From positions 112,192 to 176,191 of the forward strand of contig NZ_FOCI01000006.1 in assembly GCF_900110065.1 (NCBI RefSeq): a DNA stretch of 64,000 nt, in the 5' to 3' direction. Position 1 is the first letter of the stretch; every line of letters starts with the position of its first letter. The DNA is from Loktanella fryxellensis (lineage in GTDB: Bacteria; Pseudomonadota; Alphaproteobacteria; Rhodobacterales; Rhodobacteraceae). This document shows, piece after piece, positions 35,260-44,296 of the stretch. The position numbers and the translations under genes were made by a program. A model generated the notes under the pieces. It had not been told where the DNA came from. It searched no databases and saw only the letters and a program-made list of their open reading frames with translations.

Positions 35260-35996
35260 ACGAGAACGGCAAGATCACGCAGACCGCCACCGCCCGCGCG
35301 CCGCAGGTGCCGCTGGCCGACAAGGTCCACACCGCGCTGTTCACCCGCATCATGCGCGGCGACTACGGCCCGAACGAGAAGCTGCCCGCCGAAAAGGATC
35401 TGTCGGTGCAGTTCGGCGTGTCGCGGCCGGTCCTGCGCGTGGCCCTCGAGCGGCTGCGGAAGGAGGGGCTGATCTTTTCCCGCCAAGGGGCTGGAAATTT
35501 TGTCCGGGTGAAGCGCGAACCGGCGCTGGGCTATACCCCGGTCGAGACGATCGCCGACATCCAGCGCTGCTACGAGTTCCGCCTGACGGTCGAGGTGGAC
35601 GCGGCGGGCCTCGCCGCGCGCCGCCGCAACGACGCCATGCTGGAGGAGATGGAGCGCGCCCTGCTGCTGCTGTCGGACGCGACCGGATCGCGCCTGCACC
35701 GCGAGGATGCGGATTTCAGCTTCCACCTTGCCATCGCGCGGGCGTCCAACAACCAGTATTACGCCGAAACGCTCAAGGCGCTGCGCGACCACATCTATGT
35801 CGGCATGAAGATGCACGGCGATGCGCTGATGTCGGACGGGGCGGCGGCGCTGGTCCGCGTGCTGGAGGAACACCGCGCCATCCATGACGCGATCCGCGCG
35901 CGCGACGAGGATCTGGCCCGCAGCGTGATGCGCCGCCACATCATCCATTCGCGCGAACGCCTGTTCGGGGCTGGGCTGTTCGACCTGTCGATGTAG
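35256..35996 (+). CDS. GntR (FadR subfamily) transcriptional regulator
   Basis: A 246-residue regulator with an N-terminal winged helix (about residues 18-88; LPAEKDLSVQFGVSRPVLRVALERL is the recognition segment, quoted only as a region) and a C-terminal FCD helical ligand-binding domain (about residues 100-230). The FCD domain has DFSFHLAIA and HRAIHDAI, which supply metal-ligand histidines and aspartate. It is translationally coupled to the DUF1537 kinase gene. It probably controls the flanking acid-sugar genes through the palindrome at 34089-34108 and perhaps sites at 38330-38647. The inducer is likely a pathway acid or its phosphate. Confidence 0.87.
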   Translation: MNENGKITQTATARAPQVPLADKVHTALFTRIMRGDYGPNEKLPAEKDLSVQFGVSRPVLRVALERLRKEGLIFSRQGAGNFVRVKREPALGYTPVETIADIQRCYEFRLTVEVDAAGLAARRRNDAMLEEMERALLLLSDATGSRLHREDADFSFHLAIARASNNQYYAETLKALRDHIYVGMKMHGDALMSDGAAALVRVLEEHRAIHDAIRARDEDLARSVMRRHIIHSRERLFGAGLFDLSM

Positions 35997-36008
35997 GCGA
36001 GCGACCCC

Positions 36009-37130
36009 CTAGAGGGCCGCCCGGTAGATCGCCGCGACCTGATCCACGGTCATGTCGCGCGGGTTGTTGTCCATCAGGCGGCGGATGGCGTGCGCCTCCT
36101 GCGCCCAGTGGTCCAGATCCGTCGCGGTGCCGCCATGGGCGGACAGGCGCATCTCGATGCCAAGATCGGTGCAGAAGGTGACGGCGGCGGCTTTCAGCGC
36201 ATCCTCGGTGTCGCCCTGCAGCCCCAGCGCCTGTGCCACCTCGGCGGTCTTGGAGGTCGCGGCACTGTGGTTGAAGGCCAGCACATGCGGAAAGATGATG
36301 GCATTGGCCAGCCCATGCGGCAGCGACAGCCGCGTGCCCAGCGGATAGGCCAGCGCATGACCCGCCGCCGTGTTCACAGGGCCAAGGCAGATGCCGCCAT
36401 AGTAGGACGCCAGCATCATGCCTGTCCGCGCCTCTGCATCGCGGCCATCCTCGACCGCGCGGCGCAGGTACTGGCCGACCAGCCGGATGCCCATGCGGGC
36501 ATAGCCGTCGATCAGGTCGTGGGCGCCGCGGTTGGTGAACGCCTCCACGCAATGCGCCATCGCGTCGATGCCGGTGGCGGCGGTGACGGCGGGCGGCACG
36601 CTGTAGGTCAGTTCCGCGTCCAGCACCGCGAGGTCTGCGATCAGATGCGGGCTTTCGACCGCGATCTTCGACTTGGTCGCGGGGTCGGTGATGAGCGCGC
36701 GGATGCCCGCCTCCGACCCGGTGCCTGCGGTGGTGGCGACCTGCACCAGCGGCGTGTTGCGGCCGGCGACGCGATTGGGCCCGGCCACGTCGTGCAGCGT
36801 CTGCGTGCCGTCACACATCGCGGCCACCAATTTCGCCACGTCGAGGACGGACCCCCCGCCCAGCCCGACGATCAGGTCCGGCCTGTGCGCCCGGGCGCGG
36901 TCCAGCACGCGGGCAAGCGCGGGCAAGTCAGGTTCCGGCGGCACGTCGTCGATGATCAGGATGTCGCCGCGCAGCCCCAGCTGGTCCGCATATTGCGCGG
37001 TCGGGCCGCTGGCGACGATCAGGGGGCGCGCTGCAAATGTGGCCCACTCGCCGACCCGCGCCGCGCTGCCTGCGCCGATCTCGAGCCGCCGGGGCTGGTG
37101 GATGGTGATCGGTCTGTCCATCGTGGTCAT
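36009..37130 (-). CDS. Iron-containing alcohol dehydrogenase (group III)
   Basis: A 373-residue NAD-dependent dehydrogenase. The GLGGGSVLDVAKL motif (near residue 92) binds NAD and TTAGTGSEAG follows. Metal ligands come from the DAMAHCVEAF region, AAGHALAYPLG and LPHGLANAIIFPHV. It may oxidise a polyol, or reduce a semialdehyde in the neighbouring acid-sugar pathway; related proteins include maleylacetate reductase and lactaldehyde reductase. Its ATG overlaps the stop of the BNR/sialidase-like gene by 4 bp. It converges on the gntR gene with only 12 bp between stops. Confidence 0.85.
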   Translation of the reverse strand: MTTMDRPITIHQPRRLEIGAGSAARVGEWATFAARPLIVASGPTAQYADQLGLRGDILIIDDVPPEPDLPALARVLDRARAHRPDLIVGLGGGSVLDVAKLVAAMCDGTQTLHDVAGPNRVAGRNTPLVQVATTAGTGSEAGIRALITDPATKSKIAVESPHLIADLAVLDAELTYSVPPAVTAATGIDAMAHCVEAFTNRGAHDLIDGYARMGIRLVGQYLRRAVEDGRDAEARTGMMLASYYGGICLGPVNTAAGHALAYPLGTRLSLPHGLANAIIFPHVLAFNHSAATSKTAEVAQALGLQGDTEDALKAAAVTFCTDLGIEMRLSAHGGTATDLDHWAQEAHAIRRLMDNNPRDMTVDQVAAIYRAAL

Positions 37131-38329
37131 GCCGGGGCCCCTGCGGTTTGGGTGTCGAGCTGTCGGATCAGGGCTGCGACCGTGGTTGCGTCCAGACGGA
37201 CGTGCCGGATTGCGCGGCGGTAGAGCGTATAGGCAATGTCCAGTCCGCCGTCTTCCCGCGGCAGCATGGCCGGATAGGACAATTCCTTGTTGCGACCATC
37301 GAGGCTGTCGTTCGACAGGCAGGTGCCGGGGCTGCCCTCGACCACGTGGCGGATCGGAAAGGTGTGACCGCCGTCCGCCGACAGACACAGGGTCAGCGGA
37401 CCGCGTTCGACGCCCCAGATGGGCTGGCAGCCGTCCGTCGCCTCGGCGCGGTCGTCGCCCTCGTCCAGCTCGTCATAAAGGGATGCGCGCCGCGACGCGG
37501 ACATGGCGGCGGACACCGGGTTGCAGACCAGCGCCACGATGCCGCCGGGCAAGGTGGCCACGGCGATGGAACTGTTGTTGTTGGGCACGTCCGTGGGGGC
37601 GGGGGCGGACCATGTGCGCCCGCCGTCGGCGCTGTCCGACCGGTGCACCCAATCGGCCTGACGCCGGCGATAGAAGGCGGCCATCTGCCCGTCGGGAAGC
37701 GCCACTGGCGTCATGTGGACGGCACCGGGCGAGTCGGGGACCTGCGTCACCACCCACGTCGCGCCATCGTCGGTGCTGGTCGCGATGGCGGCGGTATCGA
37801 AGGCGCCGGTCCACCGGATGCCGGGGCGGGCGTTGCAGCAGAACAGCGGCAGCAGCCACGCGCCGTCGTCACGCACCACCGGGCGCGCCCGGATGAAGGT
37901 GCCCGGCGGCAGGCCGATGTCGTGGGCGGGACCGGACACCAGCCGGTCGCCGTCGCGGGTCAGGGGTCGCATGAACACCTGCGCCTCGTCCTGATTGCCG
38001 GCAGGCTGGGCAGTGTTGAACAGCCAGATGCGGTCGTCGGGGGCTATCAGGATCACCGGGTTCTGTTCGGACCGCTGCGGGTCGTCGGTCAGCCGTGCGA
38101 CGGGACCCCATGTGGCGGACCCTTCATCAAGCAGGGTGGCATGGATCGAAATGTCCGACTTTCCTTCCAGTGTTCCGCCGAACCACGCGCAGACCAGCGC
38201 ACCGTCCGGCAGCAGCGCAAGGAAGGCCGCGTGATTCTGCACCGTGTCGGCGGGCAGGATCGCCCATGCGCCGCCGTCCCGTGGCGCCAACTGCCCGTCC
38301 ATCTGCGCGGAAATCTCCTCTGGGGTCAT
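37127..38329 (-). CDS. Cytoplasmic sialidase-like BNR-repeat protein
   Basis: A 400-residue six-blade propeller protein of the BNR_2/sialidase family. Three Asp-box motifs are visible (STDDGATW, SADGGRTW, SADGGHTF), plus an early CAWFGGTLEGKSDISI strand. No signal peptide is seen, so it acts in the cytoplasm on an imported small substrate rather than on cell surfaces. The ATG at 38329 has GGGAAGG 7 bases upstream; a GTG 6 bases earlier is weaker. It heads the operon with the iron ADH gene. The family is loosely called exo-alpha-sialidase, but glycosidase activity is unproven and true sialic acid genes are absent. Confidence 0.72.
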   Translation of the reverse strand: MTPEEISAQMDGQLAPRDGGAWAILPADTVQNHAAFLALLPDGALVCAWFGGTLEGKSDISIHATLLDEGSATWGPVARLTDDPQRSEQNPVILIAPDDRIWLFNTAQPAGNQDEAQVFMRPLTRDGDRLVSGPAHDIGLPPGTFIRARPVVRDDGAWLLPLFCCNARPGIRWTGAFDTAAIATSTDDGATWVVTQVPDSPGAVHMTPVALPDGQMAAFYRRRQADWVHRSDSADGGRTWSAPAPTDVPNNNSSIAVATLPGGIVALVCNPVSAAMSASRRASLYDELDEGDDRAEATDGCQPIWGVERGPLTLCLSADGGHTFPIRHVVEGSPGTCLSNDSLDGRNKELSYPAMLPREDGGLDIAYTLYRRAIRHVRLDATTVAALIRQLDTQTAGAPA

Positions 38330-38647
38330 CGTCACACCTTCCCTGTCGTTTGCGTCGGGATGAAACAGCGGGAGTCAAAAGTTGTCAAGTTATGCTTTTA
38401 TTTTGCTCGTTTGGTCGGGCTGCAGACCGCTTTCCTGCGGTAAATACAGCATTAACAGTAATATAGGACGGAAATTGACCTGTCATATTCGCATTTGACT
38501 TGTCTGCGCAACTTTACCAATATGATGTGGAGTCGCGCACCGCAGGAGGCGGCGACGCGACAGACAATGCACGGGATGCGTCTTGTCCGGCTACCGACAG
38601 CCGGGGTCCGCGTCTTGCCACGACACACGCTTCACGGGAGGGAAACG
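38330..38647. other. Divergent AT-rich control region of the sialidase-like and Opp operons
   Basis: This 318-bp gap holds no gene. It contains a leftward promoter candidate (38360-38388) and a pair of near-identical 10-mers, TTGACCTGTC (38475-38484) and TTGACTTGTC (38495-38504), exactly 20 bp apart on the plus strand. The repeats face the binding-protein gene and could be regulator half-sites on one face of the helix. The stretch 38380-38530 is clearly AT-richer than its surroundings. GAGGGAAACG just before 38648 is the ribosome-binding site of the next gene. Confidence 0.5.
38360..38388 (-). promoter_or_regulatory. Promoter candidate for the sialidase-like/ADH operon
   Basis: On the minus strand a consensus -35 TTGACA (38388-38383) lies 17 bases from a -10-like TTTCAT (38365-38360), 31 bp upstream of the start codon. 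The -35 is perfect and the -10 matches 4 of 6. Confidence 0.45.
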
Positions 38648-40158
38648 ATGAGACAATCCATATTTCTGACGGGGGTCCTGCTGGCGACCACCGTGATGAC
38701 GCCGGCCTTGGCCCAGACCGACGCCGCCGCCGACGCGGTCACCATCGTGTTGGGCGAAGAACCCGACCTGATGGAGCCCTGCATGGCGACCCGGTCCAAC
38801 ATCGGCCGCATCGTGATGCAGAACGTCAGCGAAACGCTGACCGAGCTCGATACCGAAGCCGCCGAGGGCGTCTCTGGCCGTCTGGCGACGGGGTGGGAGA
38901 TGGTCGACGACACGACCTGGCGCTTTGCCTGCGCGAAGGCGTGACCTTCTCGGACGGCACGGCCTTCGACGCCGAGGACGTGAAGCATTCGTTCGAGCGG
39001 TCGCAGTCGCCAGAGATCGCCTGCGAAGTGTCGCGCTATTTCGAGGGGATCGCGATCACACCGACCGTGGTCGATGCGCAGACCATCGAGTTCAAGACCG
39101 AACCCGCGCAGCCCATCCTGCCCCTGCTGATGTCGCTCTTGACCATCGTGCCGTCGGAAACGCCGATCGAATTCACCCGCGAACCCGTCGGCACCGGCCC
39201 CTATACGCTTGCCAGCTGGGAACCCGGCCAGCAGATCGTGCTGGAACGGCGCGACGACTACTGGGGCGACTCCCCGCGGGTCAAAACGGCGAACTACGTC
39301 TTCCGCACCGATCCCGCCGTCGCCGCCGCGATGATCCAGGCGGGAGAGGCCGACATCGCGCCGACGATCTCTGCGACCGATGCGACGACCGACATGGACG
39401 TGGCCTATCCGAACTCGGAAACTACCTATCTTCGGATCGACACCTCGATCGCACCCATGGACGACAAGCGCGTGCGCGAGGCGCTGAACCTCGCCATCGA
39501 CCGCGAGGCGTTCATCGGCACCATTCTGGCGGAAGGCACCGAGGTCGCCGTGGCGATCAACCCGCCGACCACGCTGGGTTGGAACCCCGACATCGCGGCG
39601 TTCCCCTATGATCCGGAACGCGCCACCGCCCTGCTGGAGGAAGCGCGCGCCGACGGCGTGGTGGTCGACACGGAAATCCTGCTGGTCGGCCGCACCGGCA
39701 ATTTCCCCGGTGCGACGGAAACCTATGAGGCGATCCAGTCCATGCTGGCCGACGCTGGCTTCAACGTACGTCTGCAGATGGTCGAAGTGGCCGAGCACGA
39801 GCAGTACTACTCCAAGCCTTACGCAGAGGGGCGCGGTCCGATCCTGGTGGGCGCGCAGCACGACAACTCGCGCGGCGATCCGGTGTTCTCGATGTACTTC
39901 AAGTACGACAGCGAGGGCCGTCAGTCCGGCGTCGCCGATCCGGCACTCGACGATCTGATCGCCCGTGCGACCGGCGCCGTGGGCGAGGAGCGGGCCGCCC
40001 TGTGGTCCGAGGCCTTCGCCTATGTCCATGACGAGCTGATCGCCGATGTGCTGCTGTTCCACATGGTGGGCCACGCCCGCGTCGGGCCGCGTGTGGACTT
40101 CACCCCGTCCATCGCCACCAACAGCCAGTTGCAGCTGGCCGACATCGGCTTCAAGTAA
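38648..40158 (+). pseudogene. ABC transporter substrate-binding protein (Opp/Dpp type), single frameshift
   Basis: An SBP_bac_5 family periplasmic protein read in two frames. Frame one gives MRQSIFLTGVLLATT with a signal peptide (MTPALA-QTD), then EEPDLMEPCMATRSN, and runs to TTWRFA before stopping at 38941-38943. Frame two continues LREGVTFSDGTAFDAEDVKHSF to the natural end IGFK. One missing C within GCCT at 38927-38930 explains the change exactly: GCC-CTG restores A-L. The rest is intact and full length (about 503 residues), so this is either a recent inactivation or a sequencing error. The downstream permeases and ATPase are intact. Confidence 0.8.
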
Positions 40159-40238
40159 AGCCTGTCCACCACGGACACGCGCGGCCCGGCGGGTCGCGTG
40201 TGTCGCCCATTGTCGAAAGTACGAACCCCGTGTTTGCG

Positions 40239-41144
40239 ATGCTGTCGAAAAGAGCGGTGTCGAGCTTCGTCTCGCTCCTCGTGCTGATCGTGCTGGTGTT
40301 CTTCCTGTCGCGCCTGACGGGCGACCCGGCCTCGCTCTATCTGCCGGTGGACGCGTCCGAGGCGATGCGAGAGAATTTCCGCGAGATCAACGGGCTCAAT
40401 GATCCGGTTCTGGTGCAGTTCGGGAACTACCTGTCCGATCTGGTCCGCCTCGACTTCGGCGACAGCCTGCGCAAGGCGCGGCCCGCCATGGACGTGGTGC
40501 TGGAGGCGTTCGTCTGGACCCTGTGGCTGGCGGCGATCACAATGGTCCTCGTGGTCGTGGCGGCCATCGTGGTGGGGTCCATCGCGGCGTTCAACGTGGG
40601 CAAACCCTTTGACCGGATCGCGTCGGTCTTCTCATTGATCGGCGCGTCGGCGCCCGATTTCTGGATCGCCATCGTCGGCATCGTGCTGTTTTCCGTCACG
40701 CTGGGCTGGTTGCCCACGTCGGGCACTGGGACCGTCTGGCACTGGGTGCTGCCCATCGCGGTGCTGTTCATACGGCCTTTCGGCCTGATCCTGCAGATCG
40801 TGCGCGGATCGATGATCAACGCGCTGGGGTCGGCTTACGTCAAGACGGCCCGCGCCAAGGGCGTGAAAAGCAGCCCCATCATCTTCGTGCACACCCTGCG
40901 CAACGCCATGCTGCCGGTCATCACCGTGATTGGCGATCAGGCGGCGGCGCTGCTGAACGGGGCTGTGGTGGTGGAGTCCATCTTCGGCTTTCCGGGGGTG
41001 GGCAAGCTGATGATCGATTCGATCCTGCAGCGCGACTTCAACGTGATCCTGGCCGCGATCATGGTCACGGCCATCGCGATCTTTCTGATGAACATCCTGA
41101 TCGACGTGGCCTATGCGCTCCTCGATCCGTGCATCCGCACCTGA
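40239..41144 (+). CDS. Opp/Dpp-type ABC transporter permease 1 (DppB-like)
   Basis: A permease of about 301 residues with six membrane segments and the EAA-type loop (VKTARAKGVKSSPIIFVHTLRNAMLPV near the C-terminal third, quoted as a region). The start MLSKRAVSSFVSLL matches the family's usual beginning immediately before TM1. A GTG at 40200 would add 13 residues, and neither start has a strong ribosome-binding site. It forms the channel with the DppC-like partner encoded next. The substrate is unknown; in this context it may carry an acid sugar or glycoside rather than peptides. Confidence 0.85.
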   Translation: MLSKRAVSSFVSLLVLIVLVFFLSRLTGDPASLYLPVDASEAMRENFREINGLNDPVLVQFGNYLSDLVRLDFGDSLRKARPAMDVVLEAFVWTLWLAAITMVLVVVAAIVVGSIAAFNVGKPFDRIASVFSLIGASAPDFWIAIVGIVLFSVTLGWLPTSGTGTVWHWVLPIAVLFIRPFGLILQIVRGSMINALGSAYVKTARAKGVKSSPIIFVHTLRNAMLPVITVIGDQAAALLNGAVVVESIFGFPGVGKLMIDSILQRDFNVILAAIMVTAIAIFLMNILIDVAYALLDPCIRT

Positions 41145-41155
41145 GGGGTCCCGCC

Positions 41156-42100
41156 ATGTCAACGCCCGCCACGGCCACGGTCCCCATGGACAGCCCGCCC
41201 CGCACCGGGACGCTGCGCATCCTGTCGATGCTGTGGGCCGACAAGCTGCCCTTTGCCGCCGCCCTGTTCCTCTTGGTCATCGTCGCCTGCGCCACCTTTG
41301 GTCCGTGGCTGCTGTTCGAGGTGGCGGACGACACCAACCTGCGCCTGCGCAACGCGCCACCGTTCAACATGGAACAGGGCTTCGCCTATATCCTCGGCGG
41401 CGACGCGCTGGGCCGCCCGCTGCTGCCGCGCATCGTGGTGGCCGCGCAGAACACCATGATGATCGCCGGCGGTGCGGTGCTGGCGTCGTTCCTGATCGGC
41501 GGCACGCTGGGCCTGATCGCGGGCTATGTCGGACGCTGGACGGGAGAGGTCATCATGCGGCTGGCGGACGTCATCATGTCGTTCCCCTCGCTCTTGCTGG
41601 CGGTGATCGTGCTCTACATGCTCGACGCCTCGATCACGAACCTGATCCTCGTGCTGGCGATCACGCGCATCCCGATCTACCTGCGCACCACGCGGGCCAA
41701 GGTGCTGGAGGTCCGCGAGCGCATGTTCGTGCAGGCGGCCACGATGATGGGCGCGTCGCATCTGCGGATCGTGGTGCGGCACATCCTGCCGGTGATCCTG
41801 CCGACGCTCCTGACCATCGCCACGCTCGACTTCGCGTTCGTCATGCTGGCGGAATCGGCACTGTCGTTCCTCGGGATCGGCATTCAGGCGCCGGAAATCA
41901 CGTGGGGCCTGATGGTCAGCCAGGGGCGGCAGTATCTGACGAATGCATGGTGGCTGGCGTTCTGGCCGGGTCTGGCGATCATCCTGACCACCATGTCGCT
42001 GAACCTGCTGTCGTCGTGGATGCGGGTGGCGCTGAACCCGACGCAACGCTGGCGGCTGGAAACATCGGCCACGTCGAAGGGGGGCAAATCCAATGGCTGA
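41156..42100 (+). CDS. Opp/Dpp-type ABC transporter permease 2 (DppC-like)
   Basis: A 314-residue membrane protein with an N-terminal OppC_N segment (ADKLPFAAALFLLVIVACATFGPWLL region), the GGDALGRPLLPRIVVAAQ motif (normally GTDxxGRDxxSR) and five further helices. The EAA loop includes VQAATMMGASHLRIVVRHILP. I chose the ATG at 41156 with GAGGGG upstream; an earlier in-frame codon overlaps the previous gene. Its end overlaps the ATPase gene by 8 bp. Confidence 0.88.
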   Translation: MSTPATATVPMDSPPRTGTLRILSMLWADKLPFAAALFLLVIVACATFGPWLLFEVADDTNLRLRNAPPFNMEQGFAYILGGDALGRPLLPRIVVAAQNTMMIAGGAVLASFLIGGTLGLIAGYVGRWTGEVIMRLADVIMSFPSLLLAVIVLYMLDASITNLILVLAITRIPIYLRTTRAKVLEVRERMFVQAATMMGASHLRIVVRHILPVILPTLLTIATLDFAFVMLAESALSFLGIGIQAPEITWGLMVSQGRQYLTNAWWLAFWPGLAIILTTMSLNLLSSWMRVALNPTQRWRLETSATSKGGKSNG

Positions 42101-43715
42101 CCATCTGCTCGAGGTGCGCAACCTCTCGGTCCGGTTCCACACGGCGCAGGGCGTGGTGAACGCGGTCAACGGCATCTCGTGGCATCTGGACAAGGGCGAG
42201 ACGCTGGCGATCCTTGGCGAAAGCGGGTCCGGCAAGTCGGTGTCCGCCTCTGCCATCATGAACCTGATCGACATGCCACCGGGCGAGATCACCTGCGGTG
42301 AAATCCTGTTCGACGGCATCGACCTGTTGAAGGCAAGCGTGGAGGACCGTCGCCGCCTGAACGGCAAGCGCATCGCGATGATCTTTCAGCACCCGCTGAG
42401 CCACCTGAACCCGGTCTATCCGGTGGGCTGGCAGATCGCCGAAACCGCCATGGCGCACGGGCGCGGCAAGGCCGAGGCGTACGATCGCGCGCTGGCGCTG
42501 ATGGAACGGGTCGGCATCCCCAACGCCCGTGCGGCGATGGCGAAATATCCGCACCAGTTTTCCGGCGGGCAGCGGCAGCGTCTGATGATCGCCATGGCGC
42601 TGGTGCTGAAGCCCGAAATCCTGATCGCGGACGAGCCGACCACCGCCCTCGACGTGACGGTGCAGGCCGAGGTGCTGTCCCTGCTGGAAGAACTGAAGGC
42701 CGAGACGGGCATGGGTCTGCTGATGATCACCCACGACCTTGGCGTGGTGGCAGAGGCGGCGGATCGCGCCGTGGTCATGGAACGCGGCCGCATCGTGGAA
42801 ACCGGCACGCCGCACGAATTGTACTACAACCCCCAGCACCCCTACACGCGCAAGCTGCTGGCGGCGGCCCCCGGAAAGGGCGAGATGCGGTCCACGCCCG
42901 CCGCAGCCGCCCCCATCCTGCGGGTGCAGGACCTGCGCAAATCCTACGGCGGCTTTCAGGCGCTGAAAGGGGCGACGTTCGACCTGCACGCGGGAGAGAC
43001 GCTGGCCGTGGTGGGCGAAAGCGGGTCCGGCAAATCCACCATCGCCCGCCTGATCCTGCGGCTGGAGGAGGCGACGGCAGGCTGCGTGCTGTGGCAGGGC
43101 GACGACCTGCTGACGAAATCCCCGCGCCAGATGGCCCGCGTGCGCCGCCAGTTGCAGATGGTGTTTCAGGACCCCACGCAATCGCTGAACCCGCACATGA
43201 GCGTGTTCCAGATCATTTCCGAAGGATGGGCGATCCACCGCGACATCGTGCCGAAGGTGCAGTGGAAGGCCCGCGTGGCCGAGCTGCTGCAACAGGTCGG
43301 GCTGGAACCCGGCCACGCCCTGCGTGTGCCGCACCAGTTTTCCGGCGGCCAGCGGCAGCGCATCGCCATCGCACGCGCACTTGCCTTGGAGCCCGAGGTC
43401 ATCATCTGCGACGAGGCGGTGTCCGCCCTCGACGTGGCGATCCAGAAGCAGGTGATCGACCTGCTGGGCGAACTGCGCAACCGGCTGGGCATCGCCTTCA
43501 TCTTCATTGCGCACGACCTGCCCCTTGTGGGCGATTTCGCGGACCGCGTGCTGGTCATGCAGGCGGGAGAGATCGTGGAACAGGGCACCGTGCGCCAGAT
43601 CTTTGATGCGCCGCAGCAGGCCTATACCCAGCGCCTGCTGTTCGCTGGCCTGGACGCCGATCCCGACATTCACGCGACACGACGCAGCGCACGTCTTGCC
43701 ATGGCGCGCGGCTGA
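42093..43715 (+). CDS. Double-domain Opp/Dpp-type ABC transporter ATPase (DppD-DppF fusion)
   Basis: A 540-residue protein with two complete nucleotide-binding domains. Walker [10 protein letters not shown] and signature FSGGQRQR occur in the first (about residues 44-52 and 150-157), and GESGSGKST and FSGGQRQR again in the second (about 308-316 and 414-421). Each has a Walker B ([24 protein letters not shown], where the usual P is A). The C-terminal oligopeptide-ABC extension [12 protein letters not shown] follows the first domain. It energises the two permeases encoded upstream; the fusion guarantees a one-to-one pair of ATPase domains. Confidence 0.9.
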   Translation: MADHLLEVRNLSVRFHTAQGVVNAVNGISWHLDKGETLAILGESGSGKSVSASAIMNLIDMPPGEITCGEILFDGIDLLKASVEDRRRLNGKRIAMIFQHPLSHLNPVYPVGWQIAETAMAHGRGKAEAYDRALALMERVGIPNARAAMAKYPHQFSGGQRQRLMIAMALVLKPEILIADEPTTALDVTVQAEVLSLLEELKAETGMGLLMITHDLGVVAEAADRAVVMERGRIVETGTPHELYYNPQHPYTRKLLAAAPGKGEMRSTPAAAAPILRVQDLRKSYGGFQALKGATFDLHAGETLAVVGESGSGKSTIARLILRLEEATAGCVLWQGDDLLTKSPRQMARVRRQLQMVFQDPTQSLNPHMSVFQIISEGWAIHRDIVPKVQWKARVAELLQQVGLEPGHALRVPHQFSGGQRQRIAIARALALEPEVIICDEAVSALDVAIQKQVIDLLGELRNRLGIAFIFIAHDLPLVGDFADRVLVMQAGEIVEQGTVRQIFDAPQQAYTQRLLFAGLDADPDIHATRRSARLAMARG

Positions 43716-43910
43716 GCGGCGCATAGGTCGCAGTCACGGCACGTCCGCGGCGTCTGCCGGATCGCTGAGCGGACCACGTGCCTGTGTCCCTGTGCGGATG
43801 GCGTGCACGTCAGGCGCGACCGCCGTGCGGCGCTCCGTCGCCGCTCGCGTCGTCGCGACACTCTGCACCTGCGGCCATAATGCGCGATGATCAGTCTGCG
43901 AGGGGTCGCC

Positions 43911-44156
43911 ATGTGCTGTTTTCATGCCGAGCGGGACCCGCTGCGCTCTGCGTCGACGACCCGCCGGGTGCGTCTGATCGGGCAAAGTACGTCGACCCGG
44001 CTGGAACACACCTTCCGGCAGATCCTCGACGAGATTGCCGCGGGCGAGGGGATGACGACACCGGAGTTCATGTCGAAACTGCACAGCGAAGTCGTCGAAC
44101 TACATGGCGAGGACGCCCACTTCTCGTCCGTGCTGCGCTGCACCTGCCTGATCTAA
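43911..44156 (+). CDS. Small ribbon-helix-helix domain protein
   Basis: An 81-residue protein of the RHH_4-type family common in alphaproteobacteria. The core RRVRLIGQSTSTRLEHTFRQ gives the beta-strand and first helix, and DEIAAGEGMTTPEFMSKL the second helix. The start MCCFHAERD is preceded by GAGGGG at a 6-base spacing; a start 24 bases earlier (MISLRGV) would bury this site. The fold suggests a dimeric DNA-binding protein, but the family's role is not established. It lies alone between the transporter operon and the decayed region. Confidence 0.7.
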   Translation: MCCFHAERDPLRSASTTRRVRLIGQSTSTRLEHTFRQILDEIAAGEGMTTPEFMSKLHSEVVELHGEDAHFSSVLRCTCLI

Positions 44157-44296
44157 CAGGGCCGGGCGGCACCGGTCGCCGCGTAATAGGCCCTCCGCCA
44201 GAAATTCCGCAGCGTAGCAAGCGGCTCTCGCCCACTCTCGCCTGATCCGTTGCACCCTTGGGGTCCGATCTGGAACGACGGCTGACGGGAGTGGTG

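Noticed and set aside
37127..38329. True sialidase for host glycans
   Set aside because: Asp boxes are present but no signal peptide and no sialic acid catabolic genes nearby; kept as a BNR/sialidase-like protein of unknown activity.
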